From Dipetalonema caudispina (lineage: Eukaryota; Nematoda; Chromadorea; Rhabditida; Onchocercidae): DNA of 64,000 bases. The translations under genes were made by a program, and so were the position numbers. Shown here piece by piece: positions 13,045-26,700 of this stretch. The stretch covers positions 1,054,001-1,118,000 of the forward strand of contig JABVXV010000002.1 in NCBI GenBank assembly GCA_013365325.1. The letters are read 5' to 3'. Numbering within the stretch: the first letter of the stretch is position 1; each line of letters opens with the position of its first letter. A model generated the notes under the pieces. The model had not been told where the DNA came from, ran no database searches, and worked only from the letters and a program-made list of their open reading frames with translations.

Positions 13045-15373
13045 ATGGATCACAACAGTAATCTTCAGGAATTCCCAGTTAGTTTTTCATGGACTATATG
13101 TTCATAATGTTTCTCCGCCTATTTTGAAAGAAATTTCTTGCATTTACGATTTCGATCATTCGTTTTTTTGCCTTGGTACTATTGGTGGTACTTCTTGGTT
13201 CCTTAATTACGGGCAGTCCGACATGTTGATAATCGTTTTGTTGCCTTATAGTAACCGAATTGAGAATTATATAAAATTACACAATTAGTATGAAATAGAA
13301 AATCCATCATTATATTTTAGATCACATCGTTCTGCAACTTACTGTATTCAAACAAATTTTTTTTTTTTTTTTTTTTAAATGATTATATACAGAATAAGTA
13401 AGTTGGAACGATAATTTCAGGCTGTATATTGTAATTAAATGAGTTTCGTCAAGATGTTAAGAATTTTTCCGCTAAGGATTTTGTTAAATTTTATTAATGA
13501 GTAAATTTCGTTGTAAACACTATTTGTTATTAAAGACATTCTTATTATAGCCCGAGAATTTCTCAATAGTTTCACTTCTGAAAAATATCCGGAAATACGG
13601 AATTCAAACTATATATATCCGATTTTTACAAAGTTGTTTACAAAATACAATCATTTCCGTAGAGAAAAAGTTGCGCTAGCAAATACTTAATTCAAATGGA
13701 ATGTCTCCGAATGCGACGATTTCTTCCGCGAAGCGTTCAATATTTTCCGCAGTTCTGCGCAATCTATTACCTTTGTTTTAATAATATGTTGATAAAGTAG
13801 GAAAAGATTAAATTCATGCAAGCAGATGTAACGAACTATATAATTCAGTAGTATACATTGATTTCTTAGGATATGGAAACAATGGAGCTGCTTCATAGCA
13901 CTATTGCATCCAAATATGTAAGTGTTAGAGGTTAGGGGTCAGAGTTCAGTAGGTGATCTCTACAAGAGGAAAATATTCCCTCCCAAAAATCCAAGAGATG
14001 AGGTCAGAGAAAAAGGTGGGCTTAGCTCGAAAACTTCGCTTGCTGTTGCTGTTTTCAACATTGCGCAATCCGCTACGCACGATTTCAATGACTCCTGGTA
14101 AAAATAAGATTGATCGTCCAAGAGGTAAGTTTTTTTTCAAATTTTGTATGGATGGTATCTGAATTTAAATGTTTGGAATAAGTTTTCTAATTTTAAAGAA
14201 GAAATTCGTAAAGATTTGATTCAAAATTTAAAAATTTTTCTTTTCACTGGATCAAAAAATTTTTTTTCAGCCAAACACCAAAAGAATAATACTTCAGAAC
14301 GAACCAGAAAGCGAAAATCTTTTCGGGACAGATGGATGGTACGAAAAATTTAGTCCTTTTAAAAATTTTTAAACAGGTTTCTCATTGTCTTGCAGTGGTT
14401 GAAATAAATAGTTTGGTGGGTCCAATCAGAAGCAACTCTCAAATAATTAATTGGTTAGCGTGATTGAACTGTCTTCCAAAAATACTGGTTACAACTTGAG
14501 AACTGGACTAGTAATTAACATTTCGGGAATGTTATCCTTCTGGAAGATGGTCAAGAGAGAGCGATTTAAGAATAAAGATTTTATGTACCACTGATGGAAG
14601 ATTTCTGCTATAGTCTGCAATGAAGAACCATAGTAACCGGATGGGATTCCGGAAACAAAATATTTAGAAGATATTGAATCGCGAAACATCATAATATACT
14701 GGGCAGTCAAAGCATGATCTTTTTTGCTAAATTCAATGATAATATCGGTGCAGTTGAGAAATTTCAAAATGTATTTCATTTCATTACTCATTGTCTTGTT
14801 TTTCAGAGGAAATATTATAACTTAAGCTTATCGGGATGGCTAACTAAACCAATTTCACCTTTGCAATCTGAAGATTCGGATGATGAACCTAACAGCACTT
14901 CATCACCCCCGAATCCTTCATCACAAAATCTTAAGATAGAAAATGGACTCGAATTGATGCAATTAACGGAAACACCAAATGATGTTCAGTTTGCCGTACC
15001 ATCCATTCAACTATTCACTGAAACGATCATGCCACAGGTGGAATCTGATAACTCACCATTGATTCTGCCAGCTGAGGAATCTGGTAATCAATTATCATCA
15101 CATTATCTTCCAAATATGATTCAACGTGTTCGACAATCTCAGTTATGTATTGATCCAAAAGATTTTGTGATTCCTTCCACTCCAATAACGGTGGAAGAAA
15201 GGTTAGTTGGTACCAATGAAATCCATACAACAGTGATCAATACATGTGGAATGACCAGTTTACCATATACCCTGCATGATGACGATCCGTTTGATACTAA
15301 ATATCCGAATCTTAAAACACCGTTACCTCCAATATCAACATTTTTCAATTTCCATAGGAAAAGACAATCTTAA
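13045..15373 (+). CDS. Unrecognised basic, Ser/Pro-rich protein (about 295 aa)
   Basis: Five exons join in one frame: 13045-13077, 13870-13917, 13953-14124, 14271-14338, 14807-15373. All introns are GT-AG with matching phases. The N-terminal half is very basic (VGLARKLRLLLLFSTLRNP, then SERTRKRKSFRDRW), which suggests a helical segment and a nuclear or nucleic-acid-binding role. The longer C-terminal half is acidic and Ser/Pro-rich, with short hydrophobic patches, and ends in FFNFHRKRQS. There is no signal peptide, no clear membrane segment and no catalytic motif. I do not recognise the family. It may be nematode-restricted and partly disordered. The start is the first ATG of the first in-phase exon; an earlier exon is possible. 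Confidence 0.7.
13357..13376 (+). repeat. Poly-T run
   Basis: About 20 consecutive T bases inside the first intron of the gene at 13045-15373. Probably slippage-prone; its length may be affected by assembly. Confidence 0.9.
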
Positions 15374-18300
15374 ATATACATATTCTAGAATGTATTTATT
15401 GCAATTAAATGTATTTATTGAAGATCTCTCTCAAAATCTCTGCTGATAATCTGATCGAAATCACTGATAGTAATAATATGTTAGAATCCTTCACTTCTCA
15501 AATATTGCCAGCACAGCTTCGTCTTCGAGGAAATTTTCGAAAATGATTTAGTAAACTTATGGTGATGCTATTGAAGACTTGAAAATTGAGGCTTTATCAT
15601 AGTAAAAGATAAATCTGAAGTTGGATAGGATCGGTCTTTCAATATTTACTTTATTCAATTAAAAGACATCAAGAAATGGAGTACTTCAAAATCTATTGTC
15701 ATTCCTGTGGTCGTGCAAAGTGAAAGAGACCTGAAGAGAGAAGCTGTGAATTTTCGATATTTTTTCCTTGTTCAAAACGATCCGAGATTTACGGATTTTT
15801 TTCTTCTACGATAATTCCAAATTCATAATCTTGCACGACAGTTCATATTTTCAAAGTTTTCTACCACAGATAGGATTTTGCAATAGTATTCGTTAGGTAG
15901 CAGACCTCAGCACATTAGCAGTTTAGCCTTCTTTTTTATAAAAGTGATTCTAAGATAAAATATTAAAATTACAACAAACCGGTACTTCTCAATCTTTCGG
16001 ATTAGCTTTTCAATCTTTGTTTTTCAAACTTCAAATTTCAATCTCTCCCTAATATAACCACAACGCAGAGTATGTATATTTACATGTGATCAGAAACTAA
16101 TCTTTCATTTGTGTACTTGCACATTTTGCTTCTAAAATTGTTGAATTTCACAGTTTAAATGTGTTCATACTAGATGACTTTTATTATTAAGAATAATGCA
16201 ACACTATTTCATCTTTCTTCAGCTGATGTCTATTTAACTTTTGATAGGACTGCTTTTGAAAACTTCTACTTTCTTACATGAGACTTAGCTATAAATCCAT
16301 TCTACCATGTCAACTGCTTTTATTTATTTTCACGTCTTTTTTTTGACGGGACAGCTTATGAATCAAATGGAATTTCATCTTTAAAACTAAATTGAAGTGA
16401 AAATTGGAATTGAATAAATTTGTTTCACCTCATTAGGATGAAATTAAGTCTGGAAAGTTTTTATAAGCCCAGATACTTTTATCAATACTTATGACAAACA
16501 ATTTTAGAGATAACAGTGATGATAAAGTTCGAATATCTATCGTAACCAGTTTCTAATGACATGAACAGTTACAATGTTTCATGTTAAAATGATATTCCTG
16601 TCATAGTTCTGTGCATAATTTACCTTCTTTCAACATTATTTACATTGTTTTTCAAATTTTAAACTGATTATACATTATAATTGTACGACAAACAGTACAT
16701 TGTTATCAAAAATGATTGTTATTGTTGGTATAAACTGGTTACAAAGCATTTTTGAGTCTCATTGTACCATCTGTTACTTATTCCTTTATGAATAAACGAC
16801 GGTTTTACTATCCGTACCAGAATTAACATCTTACCTATATTTTACTTATTCAGTTAATCATCACAAATAATGATCTTCCACATTTTTGAAATTAATGTGA
16901 AATGTTAAAAAGGAACGTGACGTGACCAGGCGATCGATCGTCAATACTTGAGAGATGAAGTAGAGAACAATATCTGAAAACAGATGTAACTTGATGTGGT
17001 GTATCGGAATGATGAAATCGTTATTGGATGATAGAGGAAAGGTTTGTAAGAGTGTTGAAATTGAAAGAATGAAAAATGGTATGACCCTATATCAAAATAC
17101 TGAGACAGTATTTTGATATATTATGGACTAATCATTGTAGCATAATTTACACGCTGATTCATGGTTCTTGTGTTTACGTACGTGTGTGTGTGTGAATGTA
17201 GGACGTGTTGAGAGATGTGAGTTGTGTTGTTCAGTGCTTTCTAGTAAGGGACATTACCGATAATTGTTTCGGGATATTTTTTGAGATATATCGGGTGAGT
17301 CGCTTTTCTGTTCACTCGCAGTATATGACGTAGTGAAATTTTTTGCGATTTTCGGATGTTTTCCTCAGATTTCGCTTGAAAAGTTCAAACTTCATATGTT
17401 TTTTTTTTTCGATGTGGCGGTGACAATTTCAGGTACTTCCAGTGCTTTCTGAATTTGGCTACATGAAGAGCTTAACTCTCCTGAAAGTTTAAGCTGACTT
17501 TTTAGAGTTTTTTAAAGTCTTTAGATGGAATGATTTAATCTTATAAAAGAAAGGAAACTGTAGCATATAAATAAGGTAGGGAACTTGCAAAGAATATATT
17601 TTTTGGAGAAAAAACAATTAGTTTTCCAGGAGTAAGGGAAGAGTTACGAGAATTTTTCATTTTAAAGAACGGTTTGTGCACTACTTGCGATTTCCACATA
17701 TTAATTGTTGATGACGAAGTAAACTTGTTGAATGATATTGTTTCCTGTTTACTTGGTCTCTTGAACATACTATGTCGTCGTGGCATTGTACGAGAGACAA
17801 TAGTAGGCATAGGTGTCATGGATAATCGGAAAGGTTACTATAATCAGTAGCGAATGTTTGAGTTTTAGTTCGTGTTCATGCAATACAGGTCATCCAAAGC
17901 TTAGGATAAGATCGATGTCTAATATTGTGAACTTCTTCCGGAAGTCTTTACACTCGTATTCCGGAGAATGCGTAAATATACGTGGATAACTGGTGCTGAT
18001 GGAGTGATTAGATGTCTCCTTCTTCTATTTGTAATAAACTACTCAAGTTTAGTCAAGACATTAAAGACTGATGTAACTCCATACTTAAAGTAGCAAAATA
18101 GCACTATTAAATATTTCTGAGGAAGCTAATTGATACCAAAGGGGAATAATTGTGAGTGTCGAAACTTGTTTTGAATTATTCAGAAATCTAATTGAATAGA
18201 CTGATAATCGCGATATGATACTCCACGTACTCTTTATGAGTGATGTGATGACGTCTAAAATAATTAAATGTTGAAGGTCATTTTTCAGGAATAGAAAATG

Positions 18301-18690
18301 CAGGCTGATCTTTCGTACTATTCACACACCCTTGAGTGTAATTTTTTGATTGAACGCTTGTGGCGTTGTTATGCTGATCATCCCCTTGGTTTGTTTTCAG
18401 GCTTGTTTCTGTAAACTTGTCGTCAGTTTTTTTTTTCACTCGGAATAAAAAAATGGTTTGGCTTAAATATTTATCTATTCAATATTCTAACTTCCAGGAA
18501 AATTTTTTGGCCACTGTGATAAAGAGTCAAGTGATGTTGCCCTCTGTTGCCATGAAGAACGAGTTTTAAAAAGGTTTTACGTTGGAACGAATTTTATTTC
18601 ATGTTTTTTGAATGCAGCATTGTGATGGGTATTTCTGAATTTTACGGATGGTTCCGAGGCGTTATGGATTAACTGCCGCTTTTTTTAAAG
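15374..18690. other. Intergenic region, no supported gene
   Basis: AT-rich DNA. It holds a perfect short hairpin at 17088-17120 and a small GT run near 17184-17193. The minus-strand open frame at 17541-17819 lacks splice context and recognisable motifs. I see no other structure. Confidence 0.45.
17088..17120. repeat. Perfect 15-bp inverted repeat with 3-nt loop
   Basis: Arms TATATCAAAATACTG (17088-17102) and CAGTATTTTGATATA (17106-17120) are exact reverse complements around the loop AGA. The next bases outward (C and T) do not pair. It could form a stem in DNA or RNA. A mobile-element relic, a terminator-like hairpin or chance in AT-rich DNA are all possible. Confidence 0.85.
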
Positions 18691-19269
18691 GAAAAATAAC
18701 CCACGATATTCTTCGAGATCGGAGGAGGATCGCTGTTTGCCAGAGAGTTCATATACAACTACTCTCAAGAAGCTGAAAGAAGAAGGTGTACTTATTATTA
18801 GACCAGAAGGTATGTTTGTTATTTCTCTTCTCTGTGTTTCCAAAAGTTTTCTGTATAAACTACATAAATTTTTAAAATATGATATTTTAATGACTATCGA
18901 TGTAATACTAAGCAGCAAGGGATGGTTGTGTTTCCAATGGTTAATTCTGTAACTGAGCTATTTCTCTCATAAGAAATACCGGAGTCATTCGAAGACGAAA
19001 TAATACTAGAGATTCAGGCAAATACTTTCCCTATTTTCTGTCGTGTTGAATGCCACAGAACAATAATGTAATAAGCGCATTTGATAGGAATAAATCGTCA
19101 AACTAGAATAGCTTTTCACTTATTATCCTTATTACAGATTGTGAGCAGCGACGCTTTCAGCGGCCAGAAACATCTTGAATTTTTTAACATGGTTCCGTTA
19201 GCAATCGGAAGGGGACGGAATAAATTATGGGATGATGGACACCAGAAAATTACAATGCTTTTTTGTTGA
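18691..19269 (+). CDS. Candidate exons of an unrecognised gene
   Basis: An exon at about 18691-18809 (acceptor TTTTTTAAAG, donor AGAAG/GTATGT) encodes a hydrophilic segment including TTTLKKLKEEGVLIIRPE. It joins in phase to 18974 onward (IPESFEDEIILEIQ). From there it either runs to a GT donor at 19068 or uses a weak GC donor at 19018 to reach 19138-19269. The last exon would encode VSSDAFSGQKHLEFFNMVPL and end at a TGA. Another frame is also open upstream from an ATG near 18648. No family recognised; exon choice is unsettled. Confidence 0.3.
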
Positions 19270-20389
19270 TTTGCAAATTTTTCTTCAGAATTTCTTGCGA
19301 AATTATTCCTTTTGAACTCTTATTTGGTGCGTATGCTTGTTCCTGTCTTGAATCTTAGATCCTTGATTTTCTTGACTATTCGTTAATTTGGGATGAAAGG
19401 AAACGTTACACGTCATATTTGTTTTGGATTTTACAAAAGTAGTTGATAGATAGTTCCTCTTTTTCTATGTACATGTCTGTGATAATTTACAACTTTAAAT
19501 GAGAAGCACAGGTTGTTTTAGGGCTGCTGCTGTAAATAATATGTTAAAAAATTAGTGTTTTAACTATATCTTGTGCACATGTGCTGTAATTTATAGTGAA
19601 TGTAAGAAATGTCAAACACATTGTTTGGACTTTAACTTTTTACTTTCTCTTAAAAAGTTAGATAGGATTTTAGATGAAATTGATAACAGTATACTGAAAA
19701 GACCGTTCTAAATGTGCGCTACTGTTGTAATATCAGTCAAAAATAAAAGATAATTAATCATAGCGGCAGTTCATTACAATTTACTGCAGTAATTTCCTAC
19801 AGTTCTTTATCGCGATTGGAGTTCGTAGGATGAAATAGTTTCCTAGCAATGAATTGAATCTCTTCATACGTGTCCTTCTATTAATGTGTTTTTATAACTG
19901 CAATTTAAACACTTGAAAACCTAAAAATGGATTTTTCCAGACCAGCTATTCCTTATTTAATTTTCAAAAACCGTTGGCCAATTCATATATCAAGTAGCAC
20001 AATAAACATGTAGTGCAACAAGTTATAATGTTGTGAAACCAACTGTATTTTTTTCTACTTTTAAAAGTAAACCCAAACTTCAAATTCTTTCATCTTTCTT
20101 TACTGTTAATTTTGTTTTAACTGTTACTGTTTGCAGAGCTCGAAATCTAAAAGCAATTATAAATATTTTAATTAGCTATCTGAAATATTTAGGCGATATA
20201 GTGCTTCGTGGTTTGATTTAATTTGTACAAATTTTGAATGAGATGCTCTGAATGAGTAATATGGAACATATTAAAAAAGACATCGTTTCCAACAAATAGT
20301 AGTGATGTCGTTGATCTACTAATAGTTTGTTGGACATATCATGCTGCTGGTACAAAAGACTATGTTTAGCAATATTGGTCATAAAATAG

Positions 20390-20850
20390 TGCTGAAGTAT
20401 AAGTGATGATAATTGAATAATAAATACTTAAATATTTGAAAAATTAATAATTGAATGCTTGAGTACGTGAATAATCAGATGCTCAAATGCCTGAATAATT
20501 GAATAATTGTGTACTTGAACACCTGGATAATCTAGTACTCAAATATTTGATTAGTCAAACACTCGAAATTGAATGATTAAATATTCAAACAATCAAACGC
20601 TTGAATAATCAAATGCTTGAATACTTGAGCAATTAAGTAACTAAATCGTTTAATTGACCGAATAATCAAATACTTAAGTAATTCAATGCTCAAATAATTA
20701 AATATTTAAATGATTAAATGGTTGAGTATTTCATAATTAAATAGTTAAACAATTAAACAGTTAAACAAATAAGTAATTAAATAATCAAATGCTTAAATAA
20801 TTAAATAACTAATAATAAGTAGATTTTTAAAATATGAATAATTAAATTAA
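20390..20850. repeat. Degenerate AT-rich tandem repeat array
   Basis: Repeated units of roughly 10-13 bases on the theme AATAATTAAATA / AATACTTGAATA fill about 450 bases, with heavy drift between copies. A second block with the same theme lies at about 21330-21500. Likely satellite-like expansion; no coding content. Confidence 0.75.
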
Positions 20851-21329
20851 CAAGTAACAAATACATTTTTAAAATGCATGCAAGCTAGATAATTCATTTT
20901 CGTCCGTAATTTATAGCTCTTCCATTCTTTTCCATTTCCATGCTTTCAATGATTTCTTTTATGAATTCAGTCCAATTGCTTACTGTAAAAGTCATGAATA
21001 TTTAAACAAAGCTATCGATTTATTCTTGAAATTTTCAAATTTTTCTGTTGCTGTAACGTTCGTAAAAGTTAATATTGCACTATATTCGAACATTTTTGTT
21101 GTCATAATACATTTTCTTTTTTTTTTTTGTCCTTCAATTATTTCACATTTTCCATTTCAGTTTTCTCTCATTTTGTCTCTTTTTTGGGTATATATATATA
21201 TTCTCACACACAGGATATATACGTAAGGAAAACTTCGGATCGTGACGTGTACTTGATCTTGTTGAAGATCTAATTCTTGCATTTCTAAAAAAGCAATTAA
21301 ATAGACTCAATCGCATAAGCAAGAGAAGT

Positions 21330-21500
21330 AAATTAAATGAATGAATAATTGAATAATCAAATATTAATTGATTATTTAGATGAACACTTGAATAACTAAA
21401 CAATTGATTAATTAAATAAGTGAATAACTGAATAATTAAATAACTAGATGATTAAATAACTAGACAATCAAGTACCTAAATAATTAAATAAAAAGGTATA
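21330..21500. repeat. Second block of the degenerate AT-rich tandem repeat
   Basis: Same AATAATTGAATAA / AATAACTAGATGA theme as the array at 20390-20850, separated from it by about 480 bases of non-repetitive AT-rich sequence. Confidence 0.7.
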
Positions 21501-22654
21501 TTTTAACGTAATTCGCAGCCCTGGATTGAAATCGAAATCCGTCAGCAAAATTACATGAAAATAATCACTGCTTCTTACCATCGCTTTCAGATTCTAATTC
21601 GAGTTTTCAGGCTTCTATGTCTTCTTCACATACTTAATTTTTCATTCCATACATTTTGAACTTCGAAATTTTTGGCGGAATATAACGTGATCGTTGGAAT
21701 TCTGGAAATATTTCACCAATTACTTTTTCAAAATCCGTTTTGAAATTAGAAAGTTTTCCGAATTCAATTAAAACTGTTTTGAAAGCTGTTTAAATAACTG
21801 ACATTTCTTGCGAAGGGGAACTGACATTTTAGAAGGCATATTTGAAAAGCTATTGATTCTTTGTATTAAAAAGATACTGCTTGAGAAGTTATTTGAAAAG
21901 AAGTTCATTTCTCCTTATTAGTTGGCCAAGCATATCTCACGATTGTGGCACGAATGCCAAGGCCATAATTGATAGTATCACCTGTCAAATCGCAAATAAT
22001 TTCTTTCTGTTTCTTCTCATTCATTATGCTCATGGTTCAAAGTATATTAATTGCATTTAAAAAAGCAATAGTACAATGATTGTCCCAAATGAAAAAGCCT
22101 AACCTTTTCACTATAACTTTATGAAACGTCAGTTCATAATGAATCATAATTACTTCATAAATGATGTCGAGGATATGCCAAGTTCTTCATCACTTACTTT
22201 CTTGGAATACCAAGTAAATGTCTATCTGTGGAAAATTCATCTCATTCTTTCACTTATAACTGCCTGATATACCTCAGAAATATATCAGAAAAAGTTGAAA
22301 AATTTGCATACTGTCCGGTAAGAATTCATAAATTTTCATATTCCATCAGTTAGAAATCATTTGAATGTTAGATTCAATGGAAGTGAAAAGTATTGTAGTC
22401 ACCAATGTTCAGAAAAGTTATTAAATAATTGTAGAAGTCATTGTAATGAATTTCAATAAATGAAATTGAATTGCGCATTTGTTGGTAATGAATGAATATA
22501 TAGATGGAATGATAACAGCAAACTTAGCTTACACTTCATTTCCATCTCCGCCCTTTTCAGAACATTTCGATTTTCAATAACTATTTTCCTTTTCTTCTCT
22601 ATTACTTATAATATGTGACAGTCACTATCATATCATCGATTACATGATCCATTC

Positions 22655-22897
22655 TTACTGTTTCTGAATGATTGAAATGATCTGAACGAATAGATTGCTA
22701 CTATGTTTGATAACCCAACAACCGAAACGACTGTCACATTCCCTTCCAGAAATATCTGTAATATTTCTTACATTATGCAATATATGCCTAACTTTCCCTC
22801 GAGAGCTTCTATCCCTGGCCTGAATCTCATCCCATAAGATCTGCTTTATATTCATCAGTGTATCTTCTAATCTCTTACTAGAAGTATCTGTGTCCAT
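22655..22897 (-). CDS. Candidate small minus-strand ORF (80 aa)
   Basis: The frame begins ATGGACACAGATACT directly after an ACAG that could be a trans-splice acceptor. It encodes a hydrophilic peptide (MDTDTSSKRLEDTLMNIKQI at the N terminus) and then runs to a stop at 22655. An internal GTAAGA after HILHN could be a donor, leaving about 43 residues in this exon. Composition is more coding-like than most neighbours. No family recognised. Confidence 0.3.
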   Translation of the reverse strand: MDTDTSSKRLEDTLMNIKQILWDEIQARDRSSRGKVRHILHNVRNITDISGRECDSRFGCWVIKHSSNLFVQIISIIQKQ

Positions 22898-22933
22898 CTG
22901 TTTGTCTGTTTGTCTGTCTATGCGCAGAATAAT

Positions 22934-22955
22934 AGAGAGAGAGAGAGAGAGAGAG
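22934..22955 (+). repeat. (AG)n microsatellite
   Basis: Eleven uninterrupted AG units, just upstream (on the minus strand) of the candidate ORF at 22655-22897 and preceded on the plus strand by a CTGT/TTGT-rich stretch. Confidence 0.9.
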
Positions 22956-23760
22956 TGAATCGATCGGTAACAGAGTATTACAAGAGTTAGAGAGTGGAGG
23001 AGAGAAGTATTTGAAGTGAAATAAGAGACAGTCCTTATTGGTGCATTCTATTACAAGATTTGGCTCTTATGCGTTTTCTTTTATGGCATTAGAGGAAGAT
23101 ATGTTAAAGTGGAAGTGAAAATTAATTAAGATAGATGAGAATGATGTTAATTGCCATATCATCTATTAATTGTTATCAGTTCCCGTGTTCAATGTCACCA
23201 CTGATTATTTCGCCTTAGGGTATAACAAGTACTCTCTGATGCCGTAAGGCAAGATCAAAACCTGTTGAAGTGTGAAATGATGCTTCATATCGCTTCAATA
23301 CCTCAACTTAGTGTGAGAAACGTACTGAGCCTTCACAAATTTACCAGAAAATTTTAGAAAATTAATCGATATACTGGAAGGACTTCGATTTTTCTGAAGT
23401 ACCTTTCATTGATATATGTTGCCTGGTCATCAACGATTTCCAATAAATCTTACCTTCTTAGTTTACTATCATGGCCATACTGTTGTATGGAAAGTACTTC
23501 ATGCTATAGCCATAATTTGGAAGGCTTTCGTCATCTTTGTTTCTTTCTTTATAGAAATGCTTTTTATATCAGTCACGAACATATTTCGTATCATTTTTAT
23601 AACTCAACGATCTCATCATTTAATACTTTAGAAACACTTTGACAATTTCGATCCGATTTTCAAAACTTATATTTTATAGCTGGCGCAGAAGTGCAGTTAA
23701 CGATTACGTCCCCAATTTCGGGGCCAACATATTGTTGTGAAGTATCGCGTAGAGTACAAA

Positions 23761-26700
23761 ATGATGGAAATTACTCAAAATAGCAATGCAATGCATTCTT
23801 CTACTAATAGCAGTAGCAGTGAGGTAGGTACATAAATCTTTATTCTCATGTATTTAGGGTAGATATATTTTACTGGTATATTTTCAACTATTCACACATG
23901 TTCTTTAGAAAGTAGGTGCAGCATTGATAAATTTTTATCTCTATTTCATGCATAAATGATTGTCAAACAAGAGAAGATGCTATCACTGTGTTGATGTTAT
24001 AGCAGATGTTTTTCTCTGCCCATCGACCCTCTCGTCCCTATTACTATATATATATATTGTTGACATTAAACATACTATTTTTAGTAATTCCTATTTAGAA
24101 GTAATTCTATCCAAAGTAACACTTTTTGTACTCATCAAAAGTTTCTATCGGTGTTTTTCGTTGTTTATCATTGAAATTCTCCCAATGGAAATGAAAACAA
24201 CGGTTATGTAGTTGACCGACACAGGCAGTCAGAAGTTAACCCTTACCTGCGACAGTCTTTTTATCTCTAACTTGTTTCGTATTTTCAGATGACTTGACTT
24301 ATAGTCGCATTTTTAACCTTATGCTTACCTGGTTGAGTGTTGTCCTTCCTCTTTATGTAGTGTATATTGTTTGTGTTACCTCCCTTTAGGAAGATGTCAT
24401 TTGATGTTATTGTTCAATTGACTTAATCTTATGTATTTTGTCGTCTGTACATAATTTTTACTTTCGATTCTTATTGTGACTGCTGAAGATTTGCTTTTTG
24501 CTTTTTCAAACAATTTTTTCAAGTAATTAACATTTTTATTTGAGTCACAAATAACATTATATTTGTTTGCACAGATTTGTCAGAGATGCTACATAACGTA
24601 ATCAATGCTTGTCTTTTGATTGATAATACAAGTTTTATGGTAGGTAGTGTACGGCGCTACTGGATCGGTCGGTTCAGCAGGTGATGACACTCGCGTTATG
24701 TCAGAAAAAGTGCAAATGCTTGCTTCATCGATTTACAAAGAGTTCGAAACTATGATAGAGAAAAGTGGAGAAGACAGTGTAAAAGTAATTGTTGTTCCTT
24801 TTCTGAATGATAGCTCTATTAGGGAAAATCCATTTCAGTTCTCTATTGGTTATCTTTTTTCAGATTAGAAGTAGTTTTGATTTCCCCAAAATTTTGAAGG
24901 TTTTTTTTAAATAAACTTATTTGACCGGTTAAAATGTAGCAAGATTTCAGGATTTTAGTTTAGCTGAATCAAAGTATTACAGAATCTGATGCCGTTAGTT
25001 GTCAATGTACTGGAAAGTCTGGATCTTGCATATTTGGAAAAAGAAGAATGCTCAGTTGATTTGGAAATGCTTAAGGAAGATAATGAGCAACTAATGACAC
25101 AATATGAAAGAGAAAAACAGCTAAGGAGGGCTCAGGATCAGGTACTTTGCTCATCATGGATCAACACAATTCTGACTTGTTTTTTCAACGTTGTAACTGT
25201 TTTTTTCTTTTTCTGATTGAATTACGGCTAGCATTTAATCGCAGATGCACAATTTATGGTAATTATATGTTAAAACCTTGTATAACCCATTGATAAATAA
25301 AATTCTACGCCAAGCAATTTCAGTAATTCAACGATTTTCAAGAATTCATATAGGAAGCTAAACAATGCCAAATTATTTGATAGTGTAAGGTTTGATTTTT
25401 GGATTTTACAGAAATGTTTGGAAATTGAAGATTCACTGATGGAACAAAATCGAGAACTTGAAAGTAAAATTGAGTCTCTGGAGTCGATAATGAGAATGTT
25501 AGAGTTAAAAGCAAAGAATGCATCCGATCATGGTTCGTGAAGAGTTAAGAATTTGTCGGGACCATCAGAACGTTTCCATAGTATATGGGGTACATATTCC
25601 TCTTGTATATGTTTAATTGTCAAATTGTTAATTACTGTGGATTTTTTTAGCTGCACGACTGGAAGAGCGAGAAGCAGATCAGAAAGCTGAGTTTGACACA
25701 TTACACGAGAGATATAATGTTTTGTTGAGAACACATATTGACCATATGGAAAGAACGAAGTATCTTATGGGAAGTGAAAAGTTCGAAATGATGCAAAGCA
25801 TGCCTTTACCTTCACAACAATTAAGAACAAAGTAAGTGTTCGGTGACTGGAATGATTTCTGGTAAGTGTAGATTTAAACGGCTTTTTAGGCTTAGGGTTT
25901 TCTTTATGTGTCAAAACTTGTTCACTCTATCTGTGAGCGTATAGATTCGTTCATGTAATCAGAAAACAACTCGATTCATTTACATTTCAAGTAGCTACTA
26001 TTTCTTTTTTATCATTGGGTTTGGTAGTTTCAAGTGAAGATTTGATGAGAAATTGCATTACATATTTTATGAGACTGGTACAATTATATAATTTTGATAG
26101 ATACTGATAAACTCGCTTTCATCTTCGCAGAAATTTTATCTAGTTTTTTTCCCGTATACTGACACTTAAGCATTTCTGGAAAATTTTTCAATCGAAGAGT
26201 TTTTTATAACCGGAGATAATTTTAGTTAGTATCTACCCTCATCTTCAATGAACGGGACGTTGTAAGTCCCAAAATTCTGTAGTCTTCCTTCTTATGCTTT
26301 AACTCCTTTTTTATTTCATTTATCTTGGTTTTCCTTGCTGTTATGAAAGGGAAGGAGGGAATTTGTCATGAAATAATTGTCAAAAAAGGATTTAATTAAC
26401 GCTTGTTTTTCTTTATCAACTCTTAATCGTTAACTCCATTTATTTTTGAACATGGATGGTATGCTTGGGATTTGCAGAAACTTTATATTAAGAATTATGT
26501 TTGTCAGACGAAGGATAAAAAGCCTTAAGATAGTTTAATTCAAACTGGCTATATAGATGTTTTGGAAGCTTTGTCAGACAGTAGGTTAAGGGTTTACATT
26601 TTATGATTTTGATTTGCTGTTTCGCGTTTTAAATGACCATTATTAAGTCAAATCACAGTTATTGCTCAGCAAATAAAATAAGTACACGCATAGGAAATAT

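Larger units (their letters stand above)
19270..22654. other. Intergenic region with degenerate AT repeats
   Basis: AT-rich DNA with two blocks of short degenerate tandem repeats, listed separately. Other open frames here are short, low-complexity and lack splice context. No supported gene. Confidence 0.45.

Noticed and set aside
21026..21226. Hydrophobic plus-strand ORF
   Set aside because: Phe/Ile-rich translation of T-rich DNA between repeat blocks; typical false membrane ORF.
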